DNA of 29,030 nt from Bacteroidales bacterium UBA1216 (GTDB taxonomy: Bacteria; Bacteroidota; Bacteroidia; Bacteroidales; Paludibacteraceae): contig DBXI01000014.1 in assembly GCA_002309255.1 (NCBI GenBank), positions 40,592 through 69,621 of the forward strand. The letters run 5' to 3'. The position numbers were made by a program, and so were the translations under genes. Under the pieces are notes generated by a model. It was not told the DNA's origin, searched no databases, and saw only the letters and a program-made list of their open reading frames with translations. Positions 6,937 to 15,682 of this stretch are shown here, one piece after another; within the stretch, counting starts at the first letter, position 1, and every line of letters begins with the position of its first letter.

Positions 6937-8916
6937 ATGAAAAAACTATTTCTTAGTCTACTGTTGGCTCTTCCATGTACGCTTTGGGCAGGTGTGACGA
7001 CCTATACATTTACGTCCGTCAAGTGGGCGAGTCGTGTGGATGCAACAGTCTGTGACGGCAAGACCGATGGCTGGATCTGCGACAAGGAAGGTGCGGATTA
7101 TAACGCCGGACGCACGTATGCTGATGGTTCACTCAATAGCGCCGGGGTTGGCATCAAGACCGGTTCAACGGGTGCCGGAGCCACCTCTGTGCTCGAGTTC
7201 GAACAGGTACGTCAGGTCACCATTAACTTCTGCCAGAACAGCAGTAAAGGCCGCGGTACGATCAACGTGCAGGTGGGTGACAATGCGCCGCACACCATCA
7301 CGGTCAACAAACCCGCCACCAGTGGTGCCGGTACGCTTAACCGCGACTCGGTTATCACCATTGCTACACCCGAGACGGGGAAGATCCGCTTCTGGGTCGA
7401 CTGCACAGAGAATGCTATCTATATCAACACCATCACCATCCGCTCAGCCACCGGCGGCAGCTCGGTCTTCACAATCGACACCTATCAGCTCGTGAACGAC
7501 CTCGCCCAACTTGAAGACTCCGACCAGGTGGTGATAGGTGTGCACAAACAGGGTGTGGACTACGTGATGGGCTACTTCGACGAGTACAACAGCGTCAACA
7601 ATATCTACGCCGTCAAGGCGCGCTACTCGGCCGACCGCTCGCAGGTCGATGCCGACGAAAGGGCTATCTACACCCTGCGCATAGCCAATCTAGACGGGCA
7701 GACCGCCTACATCTTCCAGGACGAGTTGCGCTACGAGCAGGCCTATCTTGTAGCCTCCGGCGGCAAGACCAAGAACCGCTTGGCTGTATGGACGGATGTA
7801 GTGGATGATGCCTACGGCAACTATGGTTTCTGGGACATCCGGATCGCTGACGGCGGAGAGGCTATCATTACCAACCTCGGCAGCAGTCTGGCTAAGATCA
7901 TACAATACAACGGCTCGAACAGCCCCACCTTGTTCGCCTGCTACCAGAACCGTTCGCAGACCCCCGTCTGCCTCTACCGCCGCGTGCAGGCGATAGGCGA
8001 CGTGCCGGCTATCGTTGCGCCGTTCGTTAACTTCGGCACCACAACAGCTGTCACTGACCAGCGAACCATCCAAGTGAACGCCAACCGCCTGACGGAGGAC
8101 ATCACTGCCACACTCGTCAATGGCGAGGTGTTCAGCCTGTCAGCCTCCACGCTCGATCGCGATGGCGACCAACTCACCATCTCCTACAACATAGCCGCCG
8201 CCGGACACTACACCGATACACTCGTGCTACGCTCCGGCACGGTAGAGACGCGAGTGACTATACTGCTCAGCCGCATCAATCCGATGACCATCAACGAGGC
8301 GGTTCACCAGGCCGACTATACGACCACCTATCTGGGCGAGGTGTTGGTAACCAAGAAGTACGACAACTATATCTACATCCGCGACCTCACCGGCTCCATG
8401 CTCCTCTTCGACCGCGGCGACGGCCAGACCGGCAAGCGCTATGGCGCTAACGTCAAGGCAGGCGACCAACTCTCGGGCATAACCGGCCGGTTTATCAACT
8501 ACTTCGGCGTGCCGGAGATAACGCCCACCGAGCAGTTCAATATAGGCAAGAACATCGCCGTGCAGCCCGAGCTGACCGATGCCGCCATCGATTCCGCTGA
8601 TGTGTGCCGTTACCTCTATCTCGATTCCGTGCGCGTCACAGGCAAGACGACTCTTACTTATAAGGATCGCGCGTACGCGTGGGATAACCGATTCAACATC
8701 GGCAAACCGGTGGAGAACGAGTGGTGCGCCATGGAGGTGATCGTCAGCTATGACCGCGACGTACTCACCCTCTATCCCGTCCGCCAGGAACTGTATCCGG
8801 CTACAGGCATCAGTCTACCTGATGCAGCAGCCCCAGCACGCGTCATCCTGCGCGACGCTGCACTCATCGTCATCACTCCTCAGGGAGAATATACCATCAC
8901 CGGACAGAAAAAATAA
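6937..8916 (+). CDS. Large secreted multidomain protein, function unknown
   Basis: 659 residues, with a clear SPI signal peptide (MKKLFLSLLLALPCTLWA). The first part (about 20-175) looks like a beta-sandwich carbohydrate-binding-like domain. The middle (about 180-350) begins YQLVNDLAQLEDSDQVVIG, a lead-in I associate with secreted Bacteroidales proteins. About 360-445 resembles an Ig-like domain (VNFGTTTAV...AGHYTDTLVLRSG). About 450-555 resembles the OB-like DUF5689 fold (YLGEVLVTKKYDNYIYIRD). The tail ILRDAALIVITPQGEYTITG resembles the short C-terminal sorting-type ends of Bacteroidales secreted proteins, ending in TGQKK, so export through a type IX-like route is possible but unproven. No catalytic motif seen. 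It starts 6 bp after the phosphatase stop and is followed 21 bp later by the DUF5020 gene. Confidence 0.75.
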   Translation: MKKLFLSLLLALPCTLWAGVTTYTFTSVKWASRVDATVCDGKTDGWICDKEGADYNAGRTYADGSLNSAGVGIKTGSTGAGATSVLEFEQVRQVTINFCQNSSKGRGTINVQVGDNAPHTITVNKPATSGAGTLNRDSVITIATPETGKIRFWVDCTENAIYINTITIRSATGGSSVFTIDTYQLVNDLAQLEDSDQVVIGVHKQGVDYVMGYFDEYNSVNNIYAVKARYSADRSQVDADERAIYTLRIANLDGQTAYIFQDELRYEQAYLVASGGKTKNRLAVWTDVVDDAYGNYGFWDIRIADGGEAIITNLGSSLAKIIQYNGSNSPTLFACYQNRSQTPVCLYRRVQAIGDVPAIVAPFVNFGTTTAVTDQRTIQVNANRLTEDITATLVNGEVFSLSASTLDRDGDQLTISYNIAAAGHYTDTLVLRSGTVETRVTILLSRINPMTINEAVHQADYTTTYLGEVLVTKKYDNYIYIRDLTGSMLLFDRGDGQTGKRYGANVKAGDQLSGITGRFINYFGVPEITPTEQFNIGKNIAVQPELTDAAIDSADVCRYLYLDSVRVTGKTTLTYKDRAYAWDNRFNIGKPVENEWCAMEVIVSYDRDVLTLYPVRQELYPATGISLPDAAAPARVILRDAALIVITPQGEYTITGQKK

Positions 8917-8937
8917 CAACTAAATAGTATACTAACC

Positions 8938-9738
8938 ATGAACTCTGCACACCCACGTACACTGTTTTCAGCGTTGATCCTGATTGCTCTCATGGTGTTC
9001 CTTACACCCGCACAGGCTGGCACTAACCTGCAGGTCTTTTATGATTTTGGCTCACAGAGTACAGCTTGCCCAAACCAGCGTTCTAATAGGGTGACCACTA
9101 CGCTCGAGCTCTTCTACCCCGACAATTGGGGCAACACGTTCGCGTTCGTTGATCTGGATTTTGCCATTCACCCCAACGACCCGAACAACACGCCTTTCAT
9201 GGCATATACCGAGATCGCACGTTGCCTCAACTTCTGGCAGAACACCGCTGCACGCGACCTGAGCATACATGTCGAGTACAACGGCGGCTTGGGCATTGGC
9301 AAAGCACCCGATAACAGTATCTACGGCTACGGAATCAACCACGCTGCCCTACTCGGACTCAACTACTGCCTATATACTGCCGACTACAAAAACATCTTCA
9401 ACCTCGAGCTCCTCTATAAGTTCATCGCCGACGATTTCAATAAGTTCAAGAACTTGGCACCTATCCAGTTTACCTTCGTATGGGGGTGCGACGACTTCTG
9501 TACACTGCCAGGATTGCGCTTTTCCGGTTTCCTCGACATTTGGGGACAAAAACTCGCTACCGGACAATCATTCGTCATCCTCACCGAGCCGCAACTCTGG
9601 TACAACGTAGGCCGATGGTTCAAGTGCCCGAATCTGAACATAGGTACGGAGATAGAGTTCAGCTATAACTTCTCCGGCTCAACAAGCCGAGGCTTCATGT
9701 GCAACCCCTGCCTGGGCGTGAAGTGGACATTTGATTAA
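8938..9738 (+). CDS. DUF5020 family outer-membrane protein
   Basis: 266 residues with an N-terminal signal sequence (hydrophobic core LILIALMVFLTPAQA, cleavage likely after AQA). The mature start NLQVFYDFGSQ and the following TTTLELFYPDNWGNTFAFVDLDF match DUF5020, a beta-barrel family related to Tsx-like nucleoside channels. Alternating aromatic and polar strands run to the end, and the last residues (CLGVKWTFD) end in an aromatic residue two from the C-terminus, near the usual barrel signal. Its stop overlaps the start of the ABC permease by one base (TAATG), so the two are translationally coupled, which suggests a shared transport role. The transported solute cannot be told from sequence. 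Confidence 0.82.
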   Translation: MNSAHPRTLFSALILIALMVFLTPAQAGTNLQVFYDFGSQSTACPNQRSNRVTTTLELFYPDNWGNTFAFVDLDFAIHPNDPNNTPFMAYTEIARCLNFWQNTAARDLSIHVEYNGGLGIGKAPDNSIYGYGINHAALLGLNYCLYTADYKNIFNLELLYKFIADDFNKFKNLAPIQFTFVWGCDDFCTLPGLRFSGFLDIWGQKLATGQSFVILTEPQLWYNVGRWFKCPNLNIGTEIEFSYNFSGSTSRGFMCNPCLGVKWTFD

Positions 9739-10736
9739 TGATGCAACGCAAGGCAGGCATATTCATCATCTTGACGGTAGCTCTCATCGGATTGCTGCTG
9801 GCGGATGTGTGTCTCGGTAGCACACTCATCTCGCCGCGCGCGCTATGGCAGCAGATAGACGAGCCGGGTAGTATCTATCGTCACATCTTTCTCAACCTGC
9901 GTCTGCCTAAAGCACTCACAGCCATCCTGGCGGGCGCTGCGCTCAGCGTGAGCGGCATACTGATGCAGACCCTCTTCCGAAACCCCCTCGCTGGCCCTTA
10001 CATTCTCGGCGTCAGCTCAGGTGCCAGCCTGGGTGTGGCGTTCGTCATCATGTGCACCTCGCTCTTCGGCCTCGTCAGCGCCGGTGCAGGCACGGTCGCC
10101 ATCTCGGCTATCATCGGCTCCACACTCGTCCTGCTGCTCGTGATGAGCGTGGCAGGAAAGGTCAGGGACAATGTCAGCCTGCTCATCGTCGGTATGATGG
10201 TCGGTGCCATAGCCGGAGCGCTCGTCAACATCATGCAGAACATAGCCAACCCTGATGCCCTCAAGCTCTTCATCGTCTGGACGCTCGGCTCGCTCTCGTC
10301 CGTAGGCTGGCAAGAGCTGCAGGTGATGGCTGTCGTGCTGCTTGTTGGCGCGATGATGGTCATAGCCCTGCTCAAACCGCTGAACGGCCTACTCCTGGGC
10401 GAAAACTACGCCCGCGCACTGGGTATCAATATCCGCCGCACACGCCTGGGCATCGTCCTGGCAACCTCCTTACTCGCCGGAGGCATAACAGCTTGGTGTG
10501 GTCCCATCGCGTTCGTCGGCGTGGCTGTCCCCCATCTGGCACGAGGAATCATGCACACCTCCAACCATCGACTCACTGTACCAGCATGCGTCCTGCTCGG
10601 CGCCAACCTACTGCTACTATGCGACTGCATGGTCAGCCTCGCTTCATACAGCCTCAGTCTGTCGCTGCCCATATCCACGCTCTCCTCACTCGTGGCGGCA
10701 CCGATCATCATCTATGTCATTATGACGGCAAAATAG
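9738..10736 (+). CDS. FecCD/BtuC-type ABC transporter permease
   Basis: 332 residues, the usual length. Family motifs are complete: AGAALSVSGILMQTLFRNPL followed by AGPYILGVSSGAS, GENYARALGINIRR, and CGPIAFVGVAVPHLAR, which contacts the ATPase. About 9-10 hydrophobic helices. These permeases import iron-siderophore, haem or cobalamin together with a periplasmic binding protein and a FecE/BtuD ATPase. Neither partner is in the window: upstream is DUF5020 and the next gene is a surface lipoprotein, so the subunits must be encoded elsewhere or have been lost. The ATG overlaps the previous stop; a second ATG follows directly at 9741. The end of the gene overlaps a tRNA-like D-arm sequence (10734-10749). 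Substrate unassigned. Confidence 0.9.
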   Translation: MMQRKAGIFIILTVALIGLLLADVCLGSTLISPRALWQQIDEPGSIYRHIFLNLRLPKALTAILAGAALSVSGILMQTLFRNPLAGPYILGVSSGASLGVAFVIMCTSLFGLVSAGAGTVAISAIIGSTLVLLLVMSVAGKVRDNVSLLIVGMMVGAIAGALVNIMQNIANPDALKLFIVWTLGSLSSVGWQELQVMAVVLLVGAMMVIALLKPLNGLLLGENYARALGINIRRTRLGIVLATSLLAGGITAWCGPIAFVGVAVPHLARGIMHTSNHRLTVPACVLLGANLLLLCDCMVSLASYSLSLSLPISTLSSLVAAPIIIYVIMTAK

Positions 10737-10843
10737 CTCAATTGGTAGATTTATGCTGCCTTTTTCTCCCAAAACATAGCACTATGCTGCAAAAGTGGCA
10801 CGGTTGTTGTGCAATTATGCCTGAACAATTAATATACGCAACA

Positions 10844-12439
10844 ATGAAAAGATATAGTATCAGTCTGTGCCTCGTTTTCCTGCTTGCATTGGCAGGCTGC
10901 GAGCCCGACGTAGTGGATCCATCTACCTCCGGTCAGGGTGGCAACGACTCGACAACCGTCGTTACGCCTACCGACTCAACCATCACCATTGATCCCGACA
11001 CCACGCAGACCTTCACCGAAGGCCTCAACATCGTCTGGAGTGGAAACGAAGCTACCGTCAGTGGCAACGTCGAAGGCGTATCACTCACCAGCAACAGCAA
11101 TGGCTACGTTGTTATCACCTCTACCGTCAAGTCCGTCCGTTACACCCTCAGCGGCAGCGGCAACGGACAGTTCAAGCTCTACTCCGACTATAAGTACGAG
11201 CTCCAGCTCTCCGATCTCACCCTCGTCTGCAGCGATGGTCCCGCTATCAACAGCCAGTGCAAGAAGTCCGGCTACATCGTGCTTAGTGGCTCGAACAGCC
11301 TCACTGACGGCAGCACCTATGCTTCCTCTGACGAGGATCAGAAAGCCGCGCTCTTCTCCGAGGGACAACTCTTCTTCTCCGGCGCAGGCAGCCTGACCGT
11401 CAAGGGCAACACCAAGCACGCCATAGCCAGCGACGACTATATCTACTTCCAGTCCGGTCTGGGCGCGCTCAACCTCACCGCTGCATCCGATGGCATACAT
11501 GCCAACGATGGTGTCTACTTCCAAGGTGGCACGTTCAGCATCTCTGCCGGCGAGGATGGTGTACAGTGCGACTCGATCATAGTGGTTAACGATGGTGCTA
11601 TCACCGTCACTAAGGCGGGCGACAAAGGTATCGTCTGCGATTACGATCTGACCATCGCCGGCGGCATCATCCGCATATCCAGCGACTACAAGTGCATCAA
11701 GACCCTCACCAACCTCGCTATCAGCGGTGGCGATATCCAAGTCATCTGCAACGGCACATCATCCGATGGCGGTGGCGGATGGGGAGGATTGAGTGGCTCC
11801 TCATCCAATAGCAGCCCCGAAGGTATAGAGGCCAAAGGCACCATTACCATCACCGGCGGCTATGTCTATGCGCAGGCCAACGATGATGCCATCAACTCCG
11901 GTGGCGACTTCACCATCAGCGGAGGCTGCGTGTGCGCGTACTCCACCGGCAACGACGGACTGGATGCTAACGGAAACTGCTACATCAAGGGCGGACTTGT
12001 TTATGCCATTGGTGCTCGCACCCCCGAGGTGGCTATCGATGCCAACTCCGAAGAACGCAAGCAACTCTACATCTCCGGCGGAACAATCGTTGCCGTAGGC
12101 AGTCTGGAGAGCGGCGCCAGCCTCACGCAGACCTTCTATCAGGCATCCGCTTCAACAAGCACCTGGTATGCACTCGTCGTTGGCAGCGAGACATTCGCCT
12201 TCAAGACTCCGAGCTCCAACGCATCCACGCTCGTTGTATCCGGCGCCAGCCAGCCCGCACTCTACAAGGGCGTCACACCCTCCGGCACAGCGATCTTCAA
12301 CAACATGGCATACTTCCCCGCTACCTATAGCGGCGGCTCATCCGTCAGCCTCTCCACCTATAGCGCCAGCGGCGGCGGAGGACCCGGTGGCGGCGGAGGT
12401 GGTCCCGGTGGTGGAGGCGGTCGACCCGGTGGAAGGTAA
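10844..12439 (+). CDS. Cthe_2159-like beta-helix lipoprotein (DUF4353)
   Basis: 531 residues from the ATG at 10844, the start that gives a lipoprotein signal with lipobox LAGC (Cys19); the longer open frame upstream has no signal. A Ser/Thr/Asp-rich linker to about residue 45 is followed by a repetitive right-handed beta-helix with recurring turns such as SDGIHANDGVYFQGG, GEDGVQCDSI, GDKGIVCDYDLTIAGG, NDDAINSGGDFTISGG and NDGLDANGNCYIKGG. The Asp/Asn turns suggest calcium sites. This fits the family of Clostridium thermocellum Cthe_2159, a calcium- and polysaccharide-binding protein. The C-terminus is a Gly/Pro-rich tail with repeated GGGGGP units. It leads a cluster with the VTC polymerase and DUF4956, a recurrent association for this family as I recall it. 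Function inferred: surface binding or matrix protein. Confidence 0.85.
   Translation: MKRYSISLCLVFLLALAGCEPDVVDPSTSGQGGNDSTTVVTPTDSTITIDPDTTQTFTEGLNIVWSGNEATVSGNVEGVSLTSNSNGYVVITSTVKSVRYTLSGSGNGQFKLYSDYKYELQLSDLTLVCSDGPAINSQCKKSGYIVLSGSNSLTDGSTYASSDEDQKAALFSEGQLFFSGAGSLTVKGNTKHAIASDDYIYFQSGLGALNLTAASDGIHANDGVYFQGGTFSISAGEDGVQCDSIIVVNDGAITVTKAGDKGIVCDYDLTIAGGIIRISSDYKCIKTLTNLAISGGDIQVICNGTSSDGGGGWGGLSGSSSNSSPEGIEAKGTITITGGYVYAQANDDAINSGGDFTISGGCVCAYSTGNDGLDANGNCYIKGGLVYAIGARTPEVAIDANSEERKQLYISGGTIVAVGSLESGASLTQTFYQASASTSTWYALVVGSETFAFKTPSSNASTLVVSGASQPALYKGVTPSGTAIFNNMAYFPATYSGGSSVSLSTYSASGGGGPGGGGGGPGGGGGRPGGR
12370..12436 (+). repeat. Gly/Pro-codon repeat at the 3' end of the lipoprotein gene
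   Basis: Imperfect tandem repetition of GGN codons punctuated by CCCGGTGG three times. It encodes the glycine-rich tail. Confidence 0.6.
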
Positions 12440-12477
12440 AAAAAATATTAGCTTATATTGGTAATATTTGACTGATC

Positions 12478-12912
12478 ATGAATCATCGTTATTTTATAGG
12501 ATTGTTCCTCACCCTCTTCGCCGTCTCGATGGTGGCGCAGGAGGTGTACGTCAGCCCCGAGACACTCGCCAAACGCGAGCGCCGCAAGAACCTCACCGTC
12601 AAGGAGTGGAACACCCACGATAAGACCCACACCCGCTGGCTTGACCGCGTCACCACCTACGACGAGCAGGGACGAAAGATAGAAGAGATAGAGTACGCCA
12701 CTTACGGACAGAAGTGGCGCAAGACTTTCGAGTACACCGATGCTACAGGCGGCAAGGTAGCCAAAGAGGTGGAGTACAACGATAAGGACAAGCCCGTCCG
12801 CATCTGCAAGTACGAGTACAACACCAACGGCACCAAAGCCAAGCAGTACAACTACCTCCCCAACGGCAAACTTGAGTCCGTCAAGGTCTTTGAGTACATC
12901 TTTCAGGAGTAA
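12478..12912 (+). CDS. Small secreted protein with tandem strand repeats, unknown
   Basis: 144 residues with a signal peptide (MNHRYFIGLFLTLFAVSMVA, cleavage before QEV). The mature part holds several similar strands of about 20 residues, as in RVTTYDEQGRKIEEIEYATY, TFEYTDATGGKVAKEVEY, RICKYEYNTNGTKAKQYNY and LPNGKLESVKVFEYIF. This resembles the YD/MORN-like beta-repeats of Bacteroidota envelope proteins. No catalytic motif. It lies 38 bp after the beta-helix lipoprotein and 60 bp before the VTC gene, so it probably belongs to the same unit. Product not recognised by name. Confidence 0.7.
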   Translation: MNHRYFIGLFLTLFAVSMVAQEVYVSPETLAKRERRKNLTVKEWNTHDKTHTRWLDRVTTYDEQGRKIEEIEYATYGQKWRKTFEYTDATGGKVAKEVEYNDKDKPVRICKYEYNTNGTKAKQYNYLPNGKLESVKVFEYIFQE

Positions 12913-12929
12913 TTTATCACCTCGTGTTG

Positions 12930-12961
12930 TAATCTCGTTATCACGTAATCACGTCATCACG
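12930..12961 (+). repeat. 4 x 8-bp degenerate array before the VTC gene
   Basis: Four consecutive 8-bp units of consensus TNATCACG (for example TTATCACG, TAATCACG), starting 17 bp after a stop codon and ending 11 bp before the VTC start. Confidence 0.65.
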
Positions 12962-12972
12962 CTAAGTCTCCA

Positions 12973-13755
12973 ATGCAACTCCTCGCTGACATATTACAAA
13001 GCTTCACGCCCATCACTTTGGCTGAGATGAGCGACGTCAAGCTCATGAACCGTGTGGACACGAAGTTCGTGATGCCGCACTCCCTATTGCCTGAGTTGCT
13101 GCAGATGGCTGAGAGCGACTACTTTGTGCAGGAGATAGCCGGCAAGCGCACGGGCGACTACGACACTGTCTATTACGACACCGAGGAGCTGGACATGTAC
13201 ATCCGCCACCACGACCGGCAACTTGTCCGGCAGAAGATACGCGTGCGCACCTACGTTGAGAGCCACTTGTTCTTCCTCGAGGTCAAGCGCAAGAACAACA
13301 AAGGTCGCACCAAGAAGAAGCGCATCTCGCTCCCCTCTACTGCCCTCGCGCCCGACATGATCGGACAGGCGAAGGAAGACCCCATCCGCGTTGATGAGTT
13401 CATAGCCGCCAAGAGCCGCTACACCTATGATCAGATCAGCCCGCGGCTGCGCACCTGTTTCACGCGTATCACACTTGTCAACAAGGCCAAGACGGAACGC
13501 CTGACTATCGACACCGCACTCCGCTTCACCAACCTGCGCACAGGCGTTGAGCACAGCAACCCTCAGCTGGTGATCGTCGAACTCAAGCGCGACGGCAATG
13601 TCCCCTCACCGATGCTATCCATCACGCAGCAACTACGCATCCATCCGCTCAAGATCAGCAAGTACTGCATCGGCACAGCCCTCACCACACCGGAGATAAA
13701 AAAGAATAGATTCAAACCCAAGATACATCGACTACAAAAAAATCAACTCATATGA
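12973..13755 (+). CDS. VTC-domain polyphosphate polymerase
   Basis: 260 residues, a stand-alone VTC/CYTH-type triphosphate tunnel domain. Seen in order: RVDTKF (27-32), DTVYYDTEELDMYIRHHDRQ, the basic strand RQKIRVR (86-92), LEVKRK (102-107), SPRLRTCFTRI, LTIDTALRF and VIVELKRDG with E203/K205. These basic residues and glutamates line the tunnel in VTC4, which polymerises the gamma-phosphate of ATP into polyphosphate. No SPX domain or membrane segment, as usual for bacterial members. The gene overlaps the DUF4956 membrane protein by 4 bp (ATGA), the standard partner of bacterial VTC proteins. Activity is predicted by family, and chain length and destination are unknown. Confidence 0.88.
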   Translation: MQLLADILQSFTPITLAEMSDVKLMNRVDTKFVMPHSLLPELLQMAESDYFVQEIAGKRTGDYDTVYYDTEELDMYIRHHDRQLVRQKIRVRTYVESHLFFLEVKRKNNKGRTKKKRISLPSTALAPDMIGQAKEDPIRVDEFIAAKSRYTYDQISPRLRTCFTRITLVNKAKTERLTIDTALRFTNLRTGVEHSNPQLVIVELKRDGNVPSPMLSITQQLRIHPLKISKYCIGTALTTPEIKKNRFKPKIHRLQKNQLI

Positions 13756-14504
13756 TTCAACCCGACTTAAACAACCCCACACTGGAGTTCACGGATTATG
13801 ATCCGTCCATTGCCGCCGAGTTCGGCACATCGGATAGCATCAACTACCTGATGCATAACCTTGCAGACACCTTCGGCATCGCCGACAACCTGCTCGTCCT
13901 GCCGCTGATGTTCCTCTTCAACCTCATGATGGCGTGGCTCATTATCTACTGCATCTACTATAAGGTCAGCCGCCGCCGTGACTACTACGTCACCTTCATG
14001 CTCTTCTCTTCGGCTATGTTCCTCCTCCTCTGGTTGATGCAGATCCTCGACATCCAGACAGGATTCGTGCTTGGTTTGTTCGCCATCTTCGGCATGATCC
14101 GCTACCGCACCGAGACTGTTCCCATACGCGAGATGACCTACCTATTCATCATTATCGCGCAAGCTGTGATGAACTCCCTCTCGCTGCATGCTGACTCGCT
14201 CGCCTGGCACCAGCTGCTCTTTGCCAACATCGCACTCATCTGCCTGGCAGGAGGATTCGAACTGTGGGTAGCACGCAAGCATGTCGGAACGAAGATCATA
14301 CTCTATGAGCGCATCGAGAATATCCGCCCCGAGAATCGCGAAGCCCTGCTCGATGACCTCCGTGAGCGCACTGGCCTGAATATCACCGAACTCGAAATCG
14401 GACACATCGACTTCCTCCGCGACGTAGCTTACATCAAGGTCAAGTACCAGCTCGCCAAAGGCGAAGAAAGCACCATCGGTACCATCACCAAATTCAAGGA
14501 TTAA
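13752..14504 (+). CDS. DUF4956 membrane protein, VTC partner
   Basis: 250 residues. About four membrane helices lie in the first 175 residues (LLVLPLMFLFNLMMAWLIIY; YVTFMLFSSAMFLLLWLMQI; GFVLGLFAIFGMI; LFANIALICLAGGFEL). The family signature FGMIRYRTETVPIREMTYLF lies between helices, and a soluble C-terminal domain follows (NREALLDDLRERTGLNITEL). Translation is coupled to the VTC polymerase by an ATGA overlap, so the pair probably forms a membrane-bound polymerase complex. The DUF4956 role (anchor, channel or translocator for polyphosphate) is not established; a transport role is inference. Confidence 0.87.
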   Translation: MIQPDLNNPTLEFTDYDPSIAAEFGTSDSINYLMHNLADTFGIADNLLVLPLMFLFNLMMAWLIIYCIYYKVSRRRDYYVTFMLFSSAMFLLLWLMQILDIQTGFVLGLFAIFGMIRYRTETVPIREMTYLFIIIAQAVMNSLSLHADSLAWHQLLFANIALICLAGGFELWVARKHVGTKIILYERIENIRPENREALLDDLRERTGLNITELEIGHIDFLRDVAYIKVKYQLAKGEESTIGTITKFKD

Positions 14505-14522
14505 TCAGCCAATTTTGGCTGA
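14505..14522 (+). other. Hairpin directly after the DUF4956 stop
   Basis: TCAGCCAA, 2 bases, TTGGCTGA: a perfect 8-bp inverted repeat beginning at the base after TAA. No T-run follows, so it is more likely an mRNA-stability or processing hairpin than a terminator. Confidence 0.5.
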
Positions 14523-14546
14523 TCTAACAGCATCAACCACCCACCC

Positions 14547-15440
14547 ATGCGCAAACTACTACCCATACTACTCACCTTCCTCCCTCTGTTTGCCAGTGCG
14601 CAGGCGCTGTCCTCTGAGGATAACACCACCACCCACTATGCCGAGTTACGTGTGCAGGCTAACTTCACCAAGCACTTCAAACTCCGCGACCAGGGCATCA
14701 ACCTCTACTTTGCAGAGGAGATCTTCTCACGTCCGTTCGAGTCCACCTACTCGCAGTTGGACGCGGCTACTACCCGCAATCCGCAGTACTTCCGCCGCTC
14801 ATATACTACGGTCGGCTTGAGCTACGCACCAATCCCCTACCTGCGACTTGGTGCCCAATACACGCTCAAAATCTACGGCAACAAGTTCACCACCACCGAT
14901 GGCACCACCATTATAGCCAACCCCGCCAACGAGTTCCTTCGCCACCGCGCCACGTTCTTCGTCACAGGCTCCTATACCTACGAGGATTGGAAGTTCTCGC
15001 TCCGCGAACGCCTCGATGCCAACTTCCGAACCGACTCGGTCAACCTCCACGAAAAGCCGCAGACAGAGCTCTACCTCCGCCACAAACTCCAGGCCCAGTA
15101 CACTATCCCCGGAAAGCCACTAAAGGTCTATACCTACGTCGAGCTCTGGAACACGCTCAATCAGCCCACCAAGTACCTCAATACCTCCGCCGGCGTCGAT
15201 AAGAACGGCGCAGCCACCGCCTATGCCGGCAAAACATTCGGTCAGTACTTGAGCCAAATCCGCGCACAGATCGGCGTCAGTTGGCGCGTCGATAAAATGA
15301 ACTCCCTCGGCCTCGCATACCGTTACACCTACGGCTACTCGCGGGACATCAATATCACCCGCAACAAGGCCAACATCGAACTCACCAACGCCCACTCACA
15401 CGGCCACTACCTCGTCCTCACCTACGACCTTGACTGGTAG
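14547..15440 (+). CDS. DUF2490 family outer-membrane beta-barrel protein
   Basis: 297 residues with a signal peptide (MRKLLPILLTFLPLFASA, before QALS). The mature chain consists of amphipathic strands (YAELRVQANFTKHFKLRDQG; TTVGLSYAPIPYLRLGAQYT; LRHKLQAQYTIPGKPLKVYT; INITRNKANIELTN) and ends HYLVLTYDLDW with a terminal aromatic residue, the usual barrel signal. This matches DUF2490. It follows DUF4956 after 42 bp on the same strand and is the last gene of the unit, so it may give the polyphosphate module an outer-membrane component. Specific function unknown. Confidence 0.82.
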   Translation: MRKLLPILLTFLPLFASAQALSSEDNTTTHYAELRVQANFTKHFKLRDQGINLYFAEEIFSRPFESTYSQLDAATTRNPQYFRRSYTTVGLSYAPIPYLRLGAQYTLKIYGNKFTTTDGTTIIANPANEFLRHRATFFVTGSYTYEDWKFSLRERLDANFRTDSVNLHEKPQTELYLRHKLQAQYTIPGKPLKVYTYVELWNTLNQPTKYLNTSAGVDKNGAATAYAGKTFGQYLSQIRAQIGVSWRVDKMNSLGLAYRYTYGYSRDINITRNKANIELTNAHSHGHYLVLTYDLDW

Positions 15441-15577
15441 GTAGTAGCAGAAATGTACATTGGTCGTCCCTAAAAAAAATACATAGTTCATTAGTCACTT
15501 GAGCATCCGATACGCCCTCAACCATTAGTGTAATGCGCGAATATAGAAATATCTGCGTATTTCATCCCAATGTACGC

Positions 15578-15599
15578 AAAACGAGCACCGGGGTGCTCG
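15578..15599 (-). terminator. Intrinsic terminator for the coaE/adaptor transcript
   Basis: CGAGCACC, GG, GGTGCTCG: an 8-bp perfect stem. Read on the minus strand it is followed at once by TTTT, so it can end minus-strand transcription 180 bp beyond the adaptor stop. On the plus strand a T5 tract lies 10 nt after the stem, so weak bidirectional action is possible. Confidence 0.6.
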
Positions 15600-15682
15600 C
15601 TTGAATGCCTTTTTATTATGTCAGTTAGCTATGATAGCATCCAAATGGTAGAAGTTGGCCGCGTAGTTCTTGCCATCCGCGG

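Noticed and set aside
10792..10808. Sigma-54-like promoter (TGGCAC ... TTGTGC) before the beta-helix gene
   Set aside because: The distance between the GG and GC elements is two bases too long, so it does not meet the strict -24/-12 spacing.
10493..10843. Upstream extension of the beta-helix lipoprotein frame
   Set aside because: It overlaps the ABC permease in another frame and would bury the lipoprotein signal; the ATG at 10844 is the true start.
12444..12468. AT-rich inverted repeat (AATATTA/TAATATT) after the beta-helix gene
   Set aside because: The arms are only 7 bp of A/T with an 11-base loop and no T-run; it is too weak to call a terminator.
12930..12961. Possible CRISPR array
   Set aside because: Units are 8 bp, contiguous and without spacers; none of the arrays in this window has CRISPR repeat/spacer form and no cas gene is present.
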